A stretch of 64,000 nt of DNA. Source: Stygiobacter sp043807765. GTDB taxonomy: Bacteria > Bacteroidota > Ignavibacteria > Ignavibacteriales > Melioribacteraceae. The DNA is taken from NCBI GenBank assembly GCA_043807765.1, contig JAZDFQ010000109.1, positions 1 to 64,000 of the forward strand, given 5' to 3'. The translations under genes and the position numbers were made by a program. The stretch's first letter is position 1, and each line of letters opens with the position of its first letter. A model generated the notes under the pieces. That model saw only the letters and a list, made by a program, of their open reading frames with translations, was not told where the DNA came from and made no database searches. This document shows, in pieces, positions 1-9,300 of this stretch.

Positions 1-715
1 ATCCATCCCACTGTATTAAATGACTTGTGAAAAAGTAAGGGCGTAAATTTTGCAGAAAATCCACCGGAATTGCAGATAGAATTAAGAACACAATTATTAC
101 CGCCATCGTTGTAACAATTGGTCCAATTGCATTGCTTACCAACGAAGAGAAAAATATTGAGAATGCCATCACAGTCATCATACTTAAAGCTGCATACGCA
201 TAAGCCGAAGCCATTCTCCACATAACGTCACTAGGGGCGTAAATAATTATTTTTTCTTTGAAGACAATCAACTCGCCGGAACCAAAGAAAATTAAACTGC
301 CGCCAAGACTAATTGCGAGCAAGAAAAGAATAAATAGGAATGTGTAAGCGAATCCGGCTAAATATTTTGAAGTTACCAACGATAACCTGGAAACCGGCCG
401 GGTAAGCAGCATTCTATATGTACCGGCAGTAGCTTCTCCGGCAAAAAGATCGCCGCCGACAAGTACAATCAAGAATGGAATATGCACGAACATAGCGTTC
501 AGAATTAAATACGCAACAACATAGCCGTTAAAGAAATTTCCTTGCAGCGTAAATTGATCGCTAAGGCTGCGTGTAGTTGACTGCACAAAATCATCTTGTG
601 TAAAATAAAGTGCAAGCTGAACAATCAAAGTCATGCCGAACAAAGCGATAAAGCCAATATAAGTTCTCCACTTCCTAAATATTTTTTGGAGTTCTATAAA
701 AACTAGAGTCATCAT
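1..715 (-). CDS. ABC transporter permease, C-terminus cut by window edge
   Basis: Membrane subunit of an ABC exporter. Translation from ATG at 715 gives MMTLVFIELQKIFRKW followed by several hydrophobic segments (around residues 18-35, 70-90, 120-140, 165-185 and 200-220). It contains AGEATAGTYRMLLTRPVSR, which resembles the cytoplasmic segment of ABC-2 permeases. The start overlaps the stop of the ATPase gene by four bases (ATGA), with GGAGGT just upstream, so the two are translationally coupled. The reading frame stays open to base 1, so the protein is incomplete. Substrate unknown. The ABC-2 assignment rests on hydrophobicity, the TRP motif and the neighbour. Confidence 0.85.
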   Translation of the reverse strand, partial: MMTLVFIELQKIFRKWRTYIGFIALFGMTLIVQLALYFTQDDFVQSTTRSLSDQFTLQGNFFNGYVVAYLILNAMFVHIPFLIVLVGGDLFAGEATAGTYRMLLTRPVSRLSLVTSKYLAGFAYTFLFILFLLAISLGGSLIFFGSGELIVFKEKIIIYAPSDVMWRMASAYAYAALSMMTVMAFSIFFSSLVSNAIGPIVTTMAVIIVFLILSAIPVDFLQNLRPYFFTSHLIQWDG

Positions 716-1635
716 TTCTGACCTCCTTCTGTAATTTTTAAGAAGAAGTCTTCCAGAGAACGAACCGGAACAACTGAACCAACCATAAAACCCTTGTCGT
801 TTAAGTATCTGTTCAATTCGGCAACATCGCTTTTTAGCATATCAAATTGCATCTCATTTTTAACACTGGTCTTGTAAACTTCCGCCCATTTTGAATTTTT
901 GATTTCCACTACTGCATCATCAATTCTATCTACTTCAAGTGAGACAGACATTTTATCAACGTTTAACAACTCATCAACCGTTCCTTCAACTTGAGTTGTT
1001 CCTTTGCTAAGAATAATCATGCGGGTTGCAATAATTTCCACTTCTCGAAGAATGTGAGAGCTGAGAAAAATTGTTTTATTTTTTGTCTTGCTTAGAAAAA
1101 GAATCAAATCACGAATCTCTTTCATTCCTTGCGGATCTAAGCCGGTTGTTGGTTCATCAAGTATTATCAGTTCCGGATCGTGAAGCAATGCTTGCGCGAT
1201 TCCAAGCCTCTGCTTCATTCCATGAGAGAAAGTTTTAACCTTACTCTTGTAACGCTTTTCCAAACCAACGAGCTCAAGCATTTCCATAATTTTCTTTTTA
1301 GATGCATCAGCTCCGGAAAGCTTGCCAAGAATTTCTAGATTTTTATAAGCGGAGAGATACATATAGAAATCGGGCTTTTCAACAATGGCTCCAACTTTGC
1401 GGAGAATTTCGCTTCTGTTTTTCTCCAGCGGCATTCCAAATATTTTTATCGAACCTTCATTTGGTTTAATCAACGAGAGAAGCATTCTAATAGTAGTGCT
1501 CTTCCCGGCACCATTTGGCCCAAGAAATCCAAACACATCTCCGCGATAAACATTGAGATCGAGATTATTTACTGCTGTGAGGCTCCTAAATTTTTTAGTG
1601 AGCCCGCGAACTTCAATTACATGTTCGGAATTCAT
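712..1635 (-). CDS. ABC transporter ATP-binding protein
   Basis: ATPase that would power the adjoining permease at the inner membrane. The 307-residue protein has Walker A GPNGAGKST (39-47), signature SHGMKQR (137-143), Walker B LIILDE (156-161) and the switch histidine in LSSHILREVE (H194). A C-terminal domain of about 90 residues follows, as in BcrA/CcmA-type exporter ATPases (antibiotic or lipid export, gliding-type ABC-2 systems). GGAGGA lies four bases before the ATG. It is the first gene of a two-gene operon with the permease. The transported compound cannot be told from sequence. Confidence 0.93.
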   Translation of the reverse strand: MNSEHVIEVRGLTKKFRSLTAVNNLDLNVYRGDVFGFLGPNGAGKSTTIRMLLSLIKPNEGSIKIFGMPLEKNRSEILRKVGAIVEKPDFYMYLSAYKNLEILGKLSGADASKKKIMEMLELVGLEKRYKSKVKTFSHGMKQRLGIAQALLHDPELIILDEPTTGLDPQGMKEIRDLILFLSKTKNKTIFLSSHILREVEIIATRMIILSKGTTQVEGTVDELLNVDKMSVSLEVDRIDDAVVEIKNSKWAEVYKTSVKNEMQFDMLKSDVAELNRYLNDKGFMVGSVVPVRSLEDFFLKITEGGQK

Positions 1636-1706
1636 ATTCCTCCGAATCGTTTAGAAATAAGACGAATGTACGCATGCGTTAGTTGCGCAAAACGCACATT
1701 CTGAAA

Positions 1707-3497
1707 TTAATTTTCTATGAGTTTCTTTTTGCCGAACTGATACTCGAGAGGGATGTATTTAATAAGAAAGAACGCGGGTATAGAGGCAATAATCACCCAA
1801 ACAAAAAAGAATTTATATCCAATGGCTTCTTGAATAAGTCCGCTGATCATTCCGGGCAGCATCATTCCAAGCGCCATAAAACCGGCTGCAAGTGCATAAT
1901 GCGAAGTTCTGTATTCTCCAGTCGATATATAGATCATGTACATCAAATAAAATGTTAACCCAAACCCATAACCAAACGATTCAAAAGCAACACATGCATA
2001 AACTATCCAAGTTTGTTCCGGTTGAAGCCAAGCTAAAAATACATATGCTAAATCGGGAACGGTTAATGCGAAAAGCATTGCCCACATCCAATGTTTCAAT
2101 CCCCTTTTGACAACTAGTAAACCGCCGAGTATTCCGCCAAGCAAAAGTGCAACAGTTCCGGCAAGTCCGTTTACCAAACCAACATCTGTGGTTGATAATC
2201 CCAATCCGCCAAGTTTTCTCGGATCCATTAGAAATACTGTTACAATTTTTTCAAGCTGAGCTTGACCAAAATTGTAAAAAAGTAAAAATAAAATTATGAC
2301 GATGATTTTTTTCTTTTCAAAAAATCTTGCAAAGCTACGGAAGAATTCTTTTCCTGTTGAAGAAACTCTTCTGTTTCCGGCAGGCTTGTCATCATCCGGT
2401 TCAGGTAAAATTGCTCTGTGATAAAAGAAGAAGAGAACGAAAACAGAGGCTAAAGCAATAAATGTTATAGTCCAAGCAAGTGGAATTTGCTGCGATTGGG
2501 CTTTAAATATAGCAACTGTTTTCTTTGCCACATTTGAATCGAGTTGTAGAACAGTAAATGCAGGCTTATCCCAATTCTTATCCGTGAAGCGAAGGTCTTT
2601 ACCTTCAATTACTTTTATTCCATCTTGTCCTTCAAGAAAATCAACATTAATAAAAAACTCGCTTCCCTCATTTGGTTTTTTTGAAAGCACAAACTTTACA
2701 ATGCCAATATTTCCGGTCAAATCTTGCACGTTGGAAGTATCCGGCAGCTCAAGCTGCTCCCGAGAAAAGCCATTCATAATGTTAAAACTTTGTGCGAAAT
2801 GTTTATAAAAACCAATCTGTTCACGGGTTTTTGGACGTGTACTGATTTCAACGTAAGAAGGTTTTGCTACAAGACGCAACATTCCGGAAAGTTCTTTAGC
2901 TTTTACGGAATCAACTTTTATTGTTTCTTCAAAAAATTTATTTGGATTAGCAACAACTCTAAATTCAGCAGGCGAAAGTGAGAGTAAACTTTCTAACTGT
3001 CCGGCAAACAACACTATCACTAATTGCCCAACTACCAAAGCTATTTTATAAAACGAAGAGCGGAATCCAATAAAAAAAGATTGTTTGCTTTCTTTTAATC
3101 CGAGTAGGTAAAAACCATCAACAGCAACATCATGTGTAGCAGAAGCAAAAGCTAGAATCCACAAAAAAATTAGAGAGAATTGAAAAAAGTCGGGAACGGG
3201 AATTGTTAAACCTACACCGGCAAGAGCTACACCAATCGCTAACTGCATCAGTAAAATCCAGTTTCGCTTTGTTCCAACAACATCAATGAGAGGTGCCCAA
3301 AATGGTTTTATAACCCAGGGCAGATATAACCAGCCGGTATAAAGTGTAATATCGGCGTTGGTGATTCCCATCCGTTTAAACATTATTACAGAAAGAAACA
3401 TTACAATAGCAAAGGGTAATCCTTCAGCAAAATAGAGAGATGGAATCCAGCCCCAAGAACTTTTGGTCTTTTCAGTAGCGACTTCTTGTGTATTCAT
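1707..3497 (-). CDS. AmpG/PAT-like MFS transporter with a large inserted loop
   Basis: Inner-membrane transporter of the major facilitator superfamily. Motifs such as SLYFAEGLPF and LYLPWVIKPFWAPLIDVV near the N-terminus match the AmpG (muropeptide permease)/PAT branch. Hydrophobic helices occupy about residues 20-185 and 340-590. Between them lies a hydrophilic stretch of about 150 residues (roughly 180-335) with beta-rich character that ordinary AmpG proteins lack. ATG at 3497 is preferred over the in-frame TTG two codons upstream. It could import anhydro-muropeptides, but the substrate is inferred from family only. Single gene, divergent from the lipoprotein at 3708. Confidence 0.82.
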   Translation of the reverse strand: MNTQEVATEKTKSSWGWIPSLYFAEGLPFAIVMFLSVIMFKRMGITNADITLYTGWLYLPWVIKPFWAPLIDVVGTKRNWILLMQLAIGVALAGVGLTIPVPDFFQFSLIFLWILAFASATHDVAVDGFYLLGLKESKQSFFIGFRSSFYKIALVVGQLVIVLFAGQLESLLSLSPAEFRVVANPNKFFEETIKVDSVKAKELSGMLRLVAKPSYVEISTRPKTREQIGFYKHFAQSFNIMNGFSREQLELPDTSNVQDLTGNIGIVKFVLSKKPNEGSEFFINVDFLEGQDGIKVIEGKDLRFTDKNWDKPAFTVLQLDSNVAKKTVAIFKAQSQQIPLAWTITFIALASVFVLFFFYHRAILPEPDDDKPAGNRRVSSTGKEFFRSFARFFEKKKIIVIILFLLFYNFGQAQLEKIVTVFLMDPRKLGGLGLSTTDVGLVNGLAGTVALLLGGILGGLLVVKRGLKHWMWAMLFALTVPDLAYVFLAWLQPEQTWIVYACVAFESFGYGFGLTFYLMYMIYISTGEYRTSHYALAAGFMALGMMLPGMISGLIQEAIGYKFFFVWVIIASIPAFFLIKYIPLEYQFGKKKLIEN

Positions 3498-3707
3498 ATT
3501 CAAATCGGGATAATTTATAGTGATTGGAAATTTACTTGTTATGAAGTAAAGCTTTCACTCAGCTCATTTCAATTTTGATGCTAAAATAGGCAAAATGATA
3601 GGAACAAAAAAGATTCCAACAACAAGTTGAACTACTTACAAATACTAATTAGATTTATACGTGAGATTAAAACCAGTCAAAGCAATAACCATCGAGAGGA
3701 TTAAGCC

Positions 3708-4145
3708 ATGAATTTATTAAAACTATCAAGACTTGCTGCGCTTTTTTTAGTTGTTATTATAATTTCCGTCGGCTGCAAAAAGGATGATAACCCAACAGAA
3801 AGTTCAAACAGTACTTTTGTTGGAACATGGAAATTAACCAAACTAAGCGCTATGGTTGGGACTACACCAATAGAAATGACACCAGAGCAAGCCGGTACCC
3901 AAATGACAATTGTTGCTAATCAAGACAATTCATTTACGATGACAACCACAGACGGAACCGGAACCAAAACCAATACCGGAACGTGGAGTACTACCAGCAC
4001 CCTACTGACTCTAAAATTTTCCGATGGCACAAGCGCTACTTACGATTACACGCTTTCCGGCACAACGCTTAAAATCAAGAATTATCCTTATACACACGAA
4101 ACGTTTGGCAATCTTTTACTCACTTTAGATTTTACAAAGCAATAA
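3708..4145 (+). CDS. Small lipocalin-like lipoprotein
   Basis: A 145-residue exported lipoprotein. The N-terminus is a type II signal peptide ending in the lipobox ISVGC followed by KKDDNPTESS, a charged linker. The mature part begins FVGTWKLTKLSA, the start typical of lipocalin-like beta-barrel domains found in many Bacteroidota lipoproteins, and continues as alternating Thr-rich strands. GAGAGGA lies ahead of the ATG. It is monocistronic and ends at a strong hairpin (4150-4176). Ligand and role unknown. Confidence 0.8.
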   Translation: MNLLKLSRLAALFLVVIIISVGCKKDDNPTESSNSTFVGTWKLTKLSAMVGTTPIEMTPEQAGTQMTIVANQDNSFTMTTTDGTGTKTNTGTWSTTSTLLTLKFSDGTSATYDYTLSGTTLKIKNYPYTHETFGNLLLTLDFTKQ

Positions 4146-4149
4146 TTAA

Positions 4150-4176
4150 TTAGTCCGCTACAAAATAGCGGACTAA
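4150..4176. terminator. Bidirectional terminator hairpin between convergent genes
   Basis: Perfect 11-base stem TTAGTCCGCTA / TAGCGGACTAA with a CAAAA loop, placed between the stop of the lipoprotein gene (4145) and the convergent stop at 4208. The minus-strand side is followed by TTAATTATT. The plus side lacks a T-run. Confidence 0.7.
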
Positions 4177-4207
4177 CCACTTCATCATAATTTCACCATT
4201 GCTAAAC

Positions 4208-6247
4208 TTACTTGAGGTAAACCATTTTTTTCGTTTCGGAAAATGATGGTGTTTGAATTCTGTAGAAGTAAACTCCGCTAGGTAGATTTTTGGGTTGATA
4301 GATATAATGATACAATCCCGATGTTAAATTTTCCGAAAGAATTGTTTCAATTTCTCTACCGAGTATATCATAGACTTTTAACTCAAGTGGCTCGTCATTC
4401 TTAAGATAAAACTCTATAACCGTTCCGCTGTTAAATGGATTAGGATAATTGTCAACTAGATCACCTTCAGAAAAAACGGTTGCTTTTGAAGATTCTAACT
4501 TTGTTTTGAAAATTCCCGGTAAATAATTTTGCTTTACAAAAAGATAATCTCCGACTATATCGGCTATTCCAATTGGATTGGTTAATCCCAATTCAGCTTT
4601 CTTAAATGTCTTTCCATAATCAAAACTTTGATACAGTCCCGTACCAGAATTGACAAACATCATTCCTTCGGTCGAATAAAAAATATTTGAACTGCCGGTC
4701 TGCAAAGATATTTTACTCCATTTACCGACACACGAAACGAAAATCCCGTTCGAAGTTGTGGCGTAAACATTTCCCCAAGGGCTGATACTTAAATTGTATA
4801 TTTCATAGTCCATGGTTTGAACATTCTGCCAAGTGCGCCCTTGGTCTAAAGATTTATAAATGTTATGTCCAATAGAGAAATAAATTTCGCTTTCATCTCG
4901 AATTTCGAGATTAGCGATATTCCAAATTTCAGTGCCGGGATAAGTCCATGTTTTCTCCCAGCTGATGCCTGCATCATTTGAGACAAACATACAGTCCTTA
5001 TCCATTGAATAGCATAAAAACTTTTCTTTACTAATTGTTTTAAAAACAACCGGACTATTCGGTACGGGATTATTTATTTCGTGCCACGAATTTCCTTCAT
5101 CCGAAGAAATTACTATTCGGGCACCAATTAAAAATGCGGAGATTACACCAGATTGATGGAAAGTTGCTCCCCAAAAATAATTCGAAGGAGAAACATCCTG
5201 CCAGCTAAATCCTAAGTCTGGACTATTAAAAATTTTGGAAAAATGTGACACAAATAATTTTGAGCCAAAGTGGTTTATTTGGCTAACATAACTAAACAAT
5301 CCGCGGTTACACTTTTCCCATAAATTGCTGAATGAATTAAATCTATAAATACCATCTGCATCTATCGAACATAAATAGTTACCTGCTTTATCCACAAGAA
5401 AATCTCTTACTATATTTTTGAATGTCCACTCGATGTTCCATGTTTTTCCTTCATCCATACTTTTATAAAACGAGTTGCCTTCTCCGACAATTATTCCTTT
5501 CTCTTGAAGGTTTTTTATAGCGTGATAAAATGGAGAAGCCTTTGGAAAATTAATCTCCGTCCAAGTATTTCCAAAGTCAGTGCTTTTTCTAAACCGGGTG
5601 TACGTTAGCAGATAAAGATTATTTTTTGAATCTTCAATTATCTGAGCATCCCGAAGTCCAAAACCAAGATTATTTATTTTCCAACTCTTTCCGGCATCTA
5701 CGCTTGTTAGTATAGTACTATCTGAAGCAACTGCAAGAAACCTTTGATCATCATATAAATAGAAATTATAAATAGGTTTTGTAAAATTTGAAAGCGAACT
5801 CCACGTTGCTCCATCATCTTTTGAAATCATTAAACTACCGTTCGGTTTTATTCCATACAAATCCCCTTTTGAATTTATTTGCTGAGGAAGAGCTTCAATA
5901 CTATTCCAATTTTTCCCGTTCACATCCGAACAATATGCAGAGTCGTTGGCAGAAGGATTATCTACAAAAACAAAAATCTTTCCAGACGGGTGAATAAAGT
6001 ATTTATCAATTGATCTATATTCATTTCCGAACAGTGGGACATCCACCAGACTCCAATCAACACCTTTATTAGTTGACTTATACATTAAATTGCCGTCGCA
6101 AATAAAGAAATTTCCTTTAGAATCTGCTAGAATAGTTGAAAAGACTCCTCCATCTGGTCCAATCTGTTCCCAATTCAACTGTTGTGCAAACGATCTGGAA
6201 AAAATAGAAAGTGAAAATGCTATGAGAAGTGCTGTCCGGAGTTTCAT
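4208..6247 (-). CDS. Secreted BNR/sortilin-like repeat protein with T9SS sorting tail
   Basis: 679-residue exported protein. It has a Sec signal (MKLRTALLIAFSLSIFSRSF, cut near AFAQ), then many repeats of the SxDxGxTW type (SKDDGATWSS, SVDAGKSWKI, SMDEGKTWNI, SNDAGISWEK, SLDQGRTWQN), the Asp-box/BNR signature of sialidase- and photosystem-stability-like propellers. The last 80 residues contain NYPNPFNSGT and LKVYDILGREIE, and end in SETKKMVYLK, a type A T9SS sorting domain. It should cross the outer membrane through T9SS and stay on the surface or be released. No catalytic residues were recognised, so a binding role is as likely as enzymatic activity. Single gene. Confidence 0.88.
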   Translation of the reverse strand: MKLRTALLIAFSLSIFSRSFAQQLNWEQIGPDGGVFSTILADSKGNFFICDGNLMYKSTNKGVDWSLVDVPLFGNEYRSIDKYFIHPSGKIFVFVDNPSANDSAYCSDVNGKNWNSIEALPQQINSKGDLYGIKPNGSLMISKDDGATWSSLSNFTKPIYNFYLYDDQRFLAVASDSTILTSVDAGKSWKINNLGFGLRDAQIIEDSKNNLYLLTYTRFRKSTDFGNTWTEINFPKASPFYHAIKNLQEKGIIVGEGNSFYKSMDEGKTWNIEWTFKNIVRDFLVDKAGNYLCSIDADGIYRFNSFSNLWEKCNRGLFSYVSQINHFGSKLFVSHFSKIFNSPDLGFSWQDVSPSNYFWGATFHQSGVISAFLIGARIVISSDEGNSWHEINNPVPNSPVVFKTISKEKFLCYSMDKDCMFVSNDAGISWEKTWTYPGTEIWNIANLEIRDESEIYFSIGHNIYKSLDQGRTWQNVQTMDYEIYNLSISPWGNVYATTSNGIFVSCVGKWSKISLQTGSSNIFYSTEGMMFVNSGTGLYQSFDYGKTFKKAELGLTNPIGIADIVGDYLFVKQNYLPGIFKTKLESSKATVFSEGDLVDNYPNPFNSGTVIEFYLKNDEPLELKVYDILGREIETILSENLTSGLYHYIYQPKNLPSGVYFYRIQTPSFSETKKMVYLK

Positions 6248-6426
6248 TACTGCCCCGCAAAAAAGTTATTGAGAATTTTCTATTAGAATGTAGGAATTAT
6301 TGCCTTAAACCTCTACATCAAAAAACGATATCAAGATGACGGGTCTGTTAAGCTAGAGAAATACATTAAACTTTTTCTAAACTAAACCGATAATAGAAAT
6401 GGAATAGTTTACACTTTTTCGGATGA

Positions 6427-6936
6427 ATGATGTCTTTAGAGGTAATAAATAGTCTCTCACAAGTTGCTAACACACAATTAGCAGCAAAACGTGTATCTGT
6501 TCCGGAAGAGACAAGGAGAGAATTTTCCGAGAAGCTTTTTTCTCCGGCAAAACAAGATGAAGCCAAATCGCTTCTTGTTTCAGAAAAACTAGATGATAGT
6601 AAATTTTTGCAGTTAACAGATGTCCGTTACCAGATCAACACGCCGGTTGCGACGCTGTTAACTACAGCAAAAGTATTTAATGAAACAGAACTAGTAAAAA
6701 AAACTAGTGACGTTAAAAATGAGAATCGTAAAAGCGCTGAAGTTGACGAGTATGATGAAAAAGAAAAAGATGAAGAAAGCGGTTCCGGATTTTATATTGT
6801 AGCAAATCAAACATCGGTTAAGGCGCGCAAGTTGCTGCCTAAAAGCCAAACCGACTTATTGAGAGAGCAAATTTCACTTGCATATCATTCAACTATGAGA
6901 AAAGAAAACGGAACGCTAGTTAATCTTACTTTCTAA
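6427..6936 (+). CDS. Unrecognised hydrophilic protein
   Basis: 169 residues, no signal peptide or membrane segment. The middle is highly charged and low in complexity (EVDEYDEKEKDEESGSG near residue 110), flanked by more ordinary stretches. I do not recognise the family. Two adjacent ATG codons (6427, 6430) could start it. No clear Shine-Dalgarno is seen. Its last 11 bases overlap the end of the convergent gene 6926-7303. The long uninterrupted frame and amino acid composition support it being real, but it may be lineage-restricted. Confidence 0.6.
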   Translation: MMSLEVINSLSQVANTQLAAKRVSVPEETRREFSEKLFSPAKQDEAKSLLVSEKLDDSKFLQLTDVRYQINTPVATLLTTAKVFNETELVKKTSDVKNENRKSAEVDEYDEKEKDEESGSGFYIVANQTSVKARKLLPKSQTDLLREQISLAYHSTMRKENGTLVNLTF

Positions 6937-7303
6937 GAATGTAAAAATCTTTTTTCTTGTAGAGTTTAGCGCCTTTAAGTCGTTCATCCCCAATTTGAGT
7001 ATCAACAAAATGTTTTTCCGGTTTACCTTTTACATCTAGAACTTCGTAGCCAACAATTCCCTTTTTAATCAAGGCAGAAAGCATTTTGAGAAACTCTTTT
7101 CTTTCGGCTTCGTTAAGCTCGCCAACATCTAGTCTATCGGAATCGCCAAGATTCAAAAACTTATCAACCTTATCGTAAACTTTGGCAGTATTGGAAATCT
7201 CAACGGAATCGCTTTTGGTTTCGCTGCCGGTTAATATTTTTTCTTGCGGTTTCTTCTCCCAGACAAAAGAAGTGAACGAACCGATTTTCGATATAGACTG
7301 CAT
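6926..7303 (-). CDS. Unrecognised small charged protein
   Basis: 125 residues without signal or membrane helices. The N-terminal half includes SDSVEISNTAKVYDKVDKF, which superficially resembles the Ser-rich motif near the start of FlgM-type anti-sigma factors and other flagellar proteins. The second half looks folded (ERKEFLKMLSALIKKGIVGY, then basic beta-like strands, ending KKKDFYILRK). No function is assigned. It lies just downstream of the flx operon on the same strand and might be read from it at low level, although a small hairpin intervenes (7348-7362). Confidence 0.6.
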   Translation of the reverse strand: MQSISKIGSFTSFVWEKKPQEKILTGSETKSDSVEISNTAKVYDKVDKFLNLGDSDRLDVGELNEAERKEFLKMLSALIKKGIVGYEVLDVKGKPEKHFVDTQIGDERLKGAKLYKKKDFYILRK

Positions 7304-7347
7304 GGCAATTTCGATTTTTGGTTATTATCGAAAATTCTGAAACTAAG

Positions 7348-7362
7348 TTGAAGGCTCTTCAA
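7348..7362 (-). terminator. Possible weak terminator after flxA
   Basis: TTGAAG-GCT-CTTCAA, a six-base stem with three-base loop just past the flxA stop. On the minus strand it is followed by a T-containing stretch rather than a clean T-run. Weak candidate only. Confidence 0.3.
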
Positions 7363-7368
7363 ATTCGA

Positions 7369-8208
7369 TTAGTACTCTTGCGGAAGCTCTTTCATCTGCG
7401 CGTAAGTGAAAACGGGTCCATCTTTGCAAACGTAAACGTTGCCAACATTGCAGCGCCCGCATTTGCCAAGCCCGCACTTCATTCTATTTTCCAAAGTGGT
7501 GATTATGTTTTCTTCTGCGAAGCCCAGCTTTAGTAAAACCGGAATTGTAAACTTTATCATAATTGGCGGACCGCAAACTATTGCAACAGTATTTTCACTT
7601 TTGGGCGCAACTTTTTCAACAATTGCGGGAACGAAACCAATCTCGCCATCCCAATCGGGTGTTTCGCCGCCGGGATCAACAGTTACTACTGTTTTAATGT
7701 CAGACCGTTCTTTCCACTCTTTCAACTCACGTTTGTAAACCAAATCTTTGCAAGAGCGTGCACCATAAACAATTGTTATGTCCTTAAATTGATCGCGCAG
7801 ATCGAGCGTATTCCATATTACGCAACGCACTGGTGCAAGACCAATTCCACCAGATATGAACAAAACATTCTTCCCTTTCATTTCTTCTACCGGAAAATAA
7901 TTTCCGTATGGTCCGCGGAAACCGATTGTATCGCCAATGCTTAATCTTTTTAACGCAGTGGTAACTTTTCCAATTTGTTTGAATGAACATTCTATATAAT
8001 CTTCTCTTGTTGGAGACGAAGCGATGCAGAAAGTTGATTCGCCTTCTCCGAAAACCGAGTACTCACCAAACTGTCCGGCTTTGAATGAAAAACTTTTAGC
8101 AATGTTCTCGTCGCGAAATTTTAGACGAAATGTTTTTGTATCAAAAGTTTCTTCGATGATGTCGGTTATTTCCATCAATTCCGGTTTGTAAATGTTGTTA
8201 CTGCACAT
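7369..8208 (-). CDS. flxA: FlxA-like FAD/NAD(P)H-binding subunit
   Basis: 279-residue flavoprotein of the ferredoxin-NADP reductase fold, the NAD(H)-interacting subunit of the Hdr-Flx complex. It shows an FAD-binding barrel (QFGEYSVFG, near 47-55), an NAD-binding motif (SGGIGLAPVRCV, near 118-129) and a C-terminal [2Fe-2S] site with four cysteines in CGLGKCGRCNVGNVYVC, as in DHOD-B/PyrK, sulfhydrogenase gamma and FlxA. AAAGGA precedes the ATG. It is the last gene of the seven-gene operon, 49 bases after flxB. Without neighbours it could be called a sulfhydrogenase gamma subunit, but no hydrogenase catalytic subunit is present here. Confidence 0.85.
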   Translation of the reverse strand: MCSNNIYKPELMEITDIIEETFDTKTFRLKFRDENIAKSFSFKAGQFGEYSVFGEGESTFCIASSPTREDYIECSFKQIGKVTTALKRLSIGDTIGFRGPYGNYFPVEEMKGKNVLFISGGIGLAPVRCVIWNTLDLRDQFKDITIVYGARSCKDLVYKRELKEWKERSDIKTVVTVDPGGETPDWDGEIGFVPAIVEKVAPKSENTVAIVCGPPIMIKFTIPVLLKLGFAEENIITTLENRMKCGLGKCGRCNVGNVYVCKDGPVFTYAQMKELPQEY

Positions 8209-8232
8209 ATTTGTTTCCTTTTTTTATGCTGA

Positions 8233-8247
8233 TCCCGCGAAGCGGGA
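8233..8247. repeat. Small hairpin between flxB and flxA
   Basis: TCCCGC-GAA-GCGGGA, perfect six-base stem in the 49-base gap. It could tune the relative expression of flxA or be a scrap of the dispersed hairpin families seen in other gaps. Confidence 0.5.
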
Positions 8248-8257
8248 GAAGAATCTC

Positions 8258-9289
8258 CTACTTATTAATATCGAGATACTTCGTTTCACTCAGTATTAAA
8301 GAGATGTCTATTCCAACCGGACAGCCGCGGCTGCATCTTCCGCATCCGGTGCAAAGTGTTTCGCTAAATTTATCGTGATAATATTTGAACTTGTGAGCGA
8401 TGCGTTGGCGGTAACGTTTGCCTTGCGTTTCGCGGGGGTTGTGTCCCGAGCTATGAAGCGTGAACAAACCAAACTGGCAAGCATCCCAATTTTTCATTCT
8501 GCGTCCGCAAGTGTAATCGCATTCTTCGTCAACGATATCAAAGCAATGACACACCGGACAAGCAAACGCACATTGACCGCAACCTAAACAAGTTTCGCCA
8601 ACTTTATCGAACAACTTGTGTTCAAAGTTTGCTGTAATCCACTCTTTTACTTTTGCTGGCTCAAATTTCTTTTCCGACGATTTTATTTTTGAGAGAACTT
8701 CCGAAGTAACTTTAGGATTTCCTTCGCTCAAATAATTCATAAACGGCTGAATAAATTCTTTTCCTTTTTCGGAAATGATTTTAAGAGCAAAGTTTTTATC
8801 ATCAAGTGGAACAAGAGACAAATCCGAGCCGGCTTCTGATGTAGGAGCTAATCCAACTGATGTACAAAAGCAAAATTCATCTTGGAAATTGCACGCAACA
8901 CCAATTACAATTGAACGCTCGGCCCTTTCATTGTAGAATTTGTCTTTGTAATCCCAGTTAAAAACGTGACTCATAATTTCTATTGAACGCGCATCGCAAG
9001 GTTTAGCGCCCAAGAAAACCAATTTTTGTTCATCAAGTCTGGGTTCGATTAAATCATAATTGTCTTTATTATTTCTGAAGTAAAATATCGGTTCTGCTTT
9101 AGCAAACACAAATTCTTTATAAGAAAGATTAGACGGGACACTTTCACTGTTGACAATAATTTCATCAGCAACAATTAACCTTTTCCATCCAACTGCTTTC
9201 GCGTCTTGTCCGATGACAATGTGATTTGCTTGAATCAAATCCGCAACAAGCGCTTTCAAATTTTCTTGGCTAATTAATTTTTCTTCCAC
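8258..9289 (-). CDS. flxB: FlxB-like 4Fe-4S protein (sulfhydrogenase beta-type)
   Basis: 343-residue soluble iron-sulfur protein that would relay electrons between the FlxA flavin and the Hdr part. Two ferredoxin-type clusters lie in the C-terminal third: CLGCGQCAFACPVC and CTGCGRCSRGCP. The N-terminal 200 residues match the sulfhydrogenase beta/anaerobic sulfite reductase A family (LVFLGAKPCDARSIEIM and CNFQDEFCFCTSVG). The start is GTG at 9289 with AGGAG six bases upstream. The 100-base gap to flxC is filled by an inverted-repeat element. Subunit identity rests on family resemblance plus operon order. Confidence 0.83.
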   Translation of the reverse strand: MEEKLISQENLKALVADLIQANHIVIGQDAKAVGWKRLIVADEIIVNSESVPSNLSYKEFVFAKAEPIFYFRNNKDNYDLIEPRLDEQKLVFLGAKPCDARSIEIMSHVFNWDYKDKFYNERAERSIVIGVACNFQDEFCFCTSVGLAPTSEAGSDLSLVPLDDKNFALKIISEKGKEFIQPFMNYLSEGNPKVTSEVLSKIKSSEKKFEPAKVKEWITANFEHKLFDKVGETCLGCGQCAFACPVCHCFDIVDEECDYTCGRRMKNWDACQFGLFTLHSSGHNPRETQGKRYRQRIAHKFKYYHDKFSETLCTGCGRCSRGCPVGIDISLILSETKYLDINK

Positions 9290-9300
9290 TGTTTCTCCTT

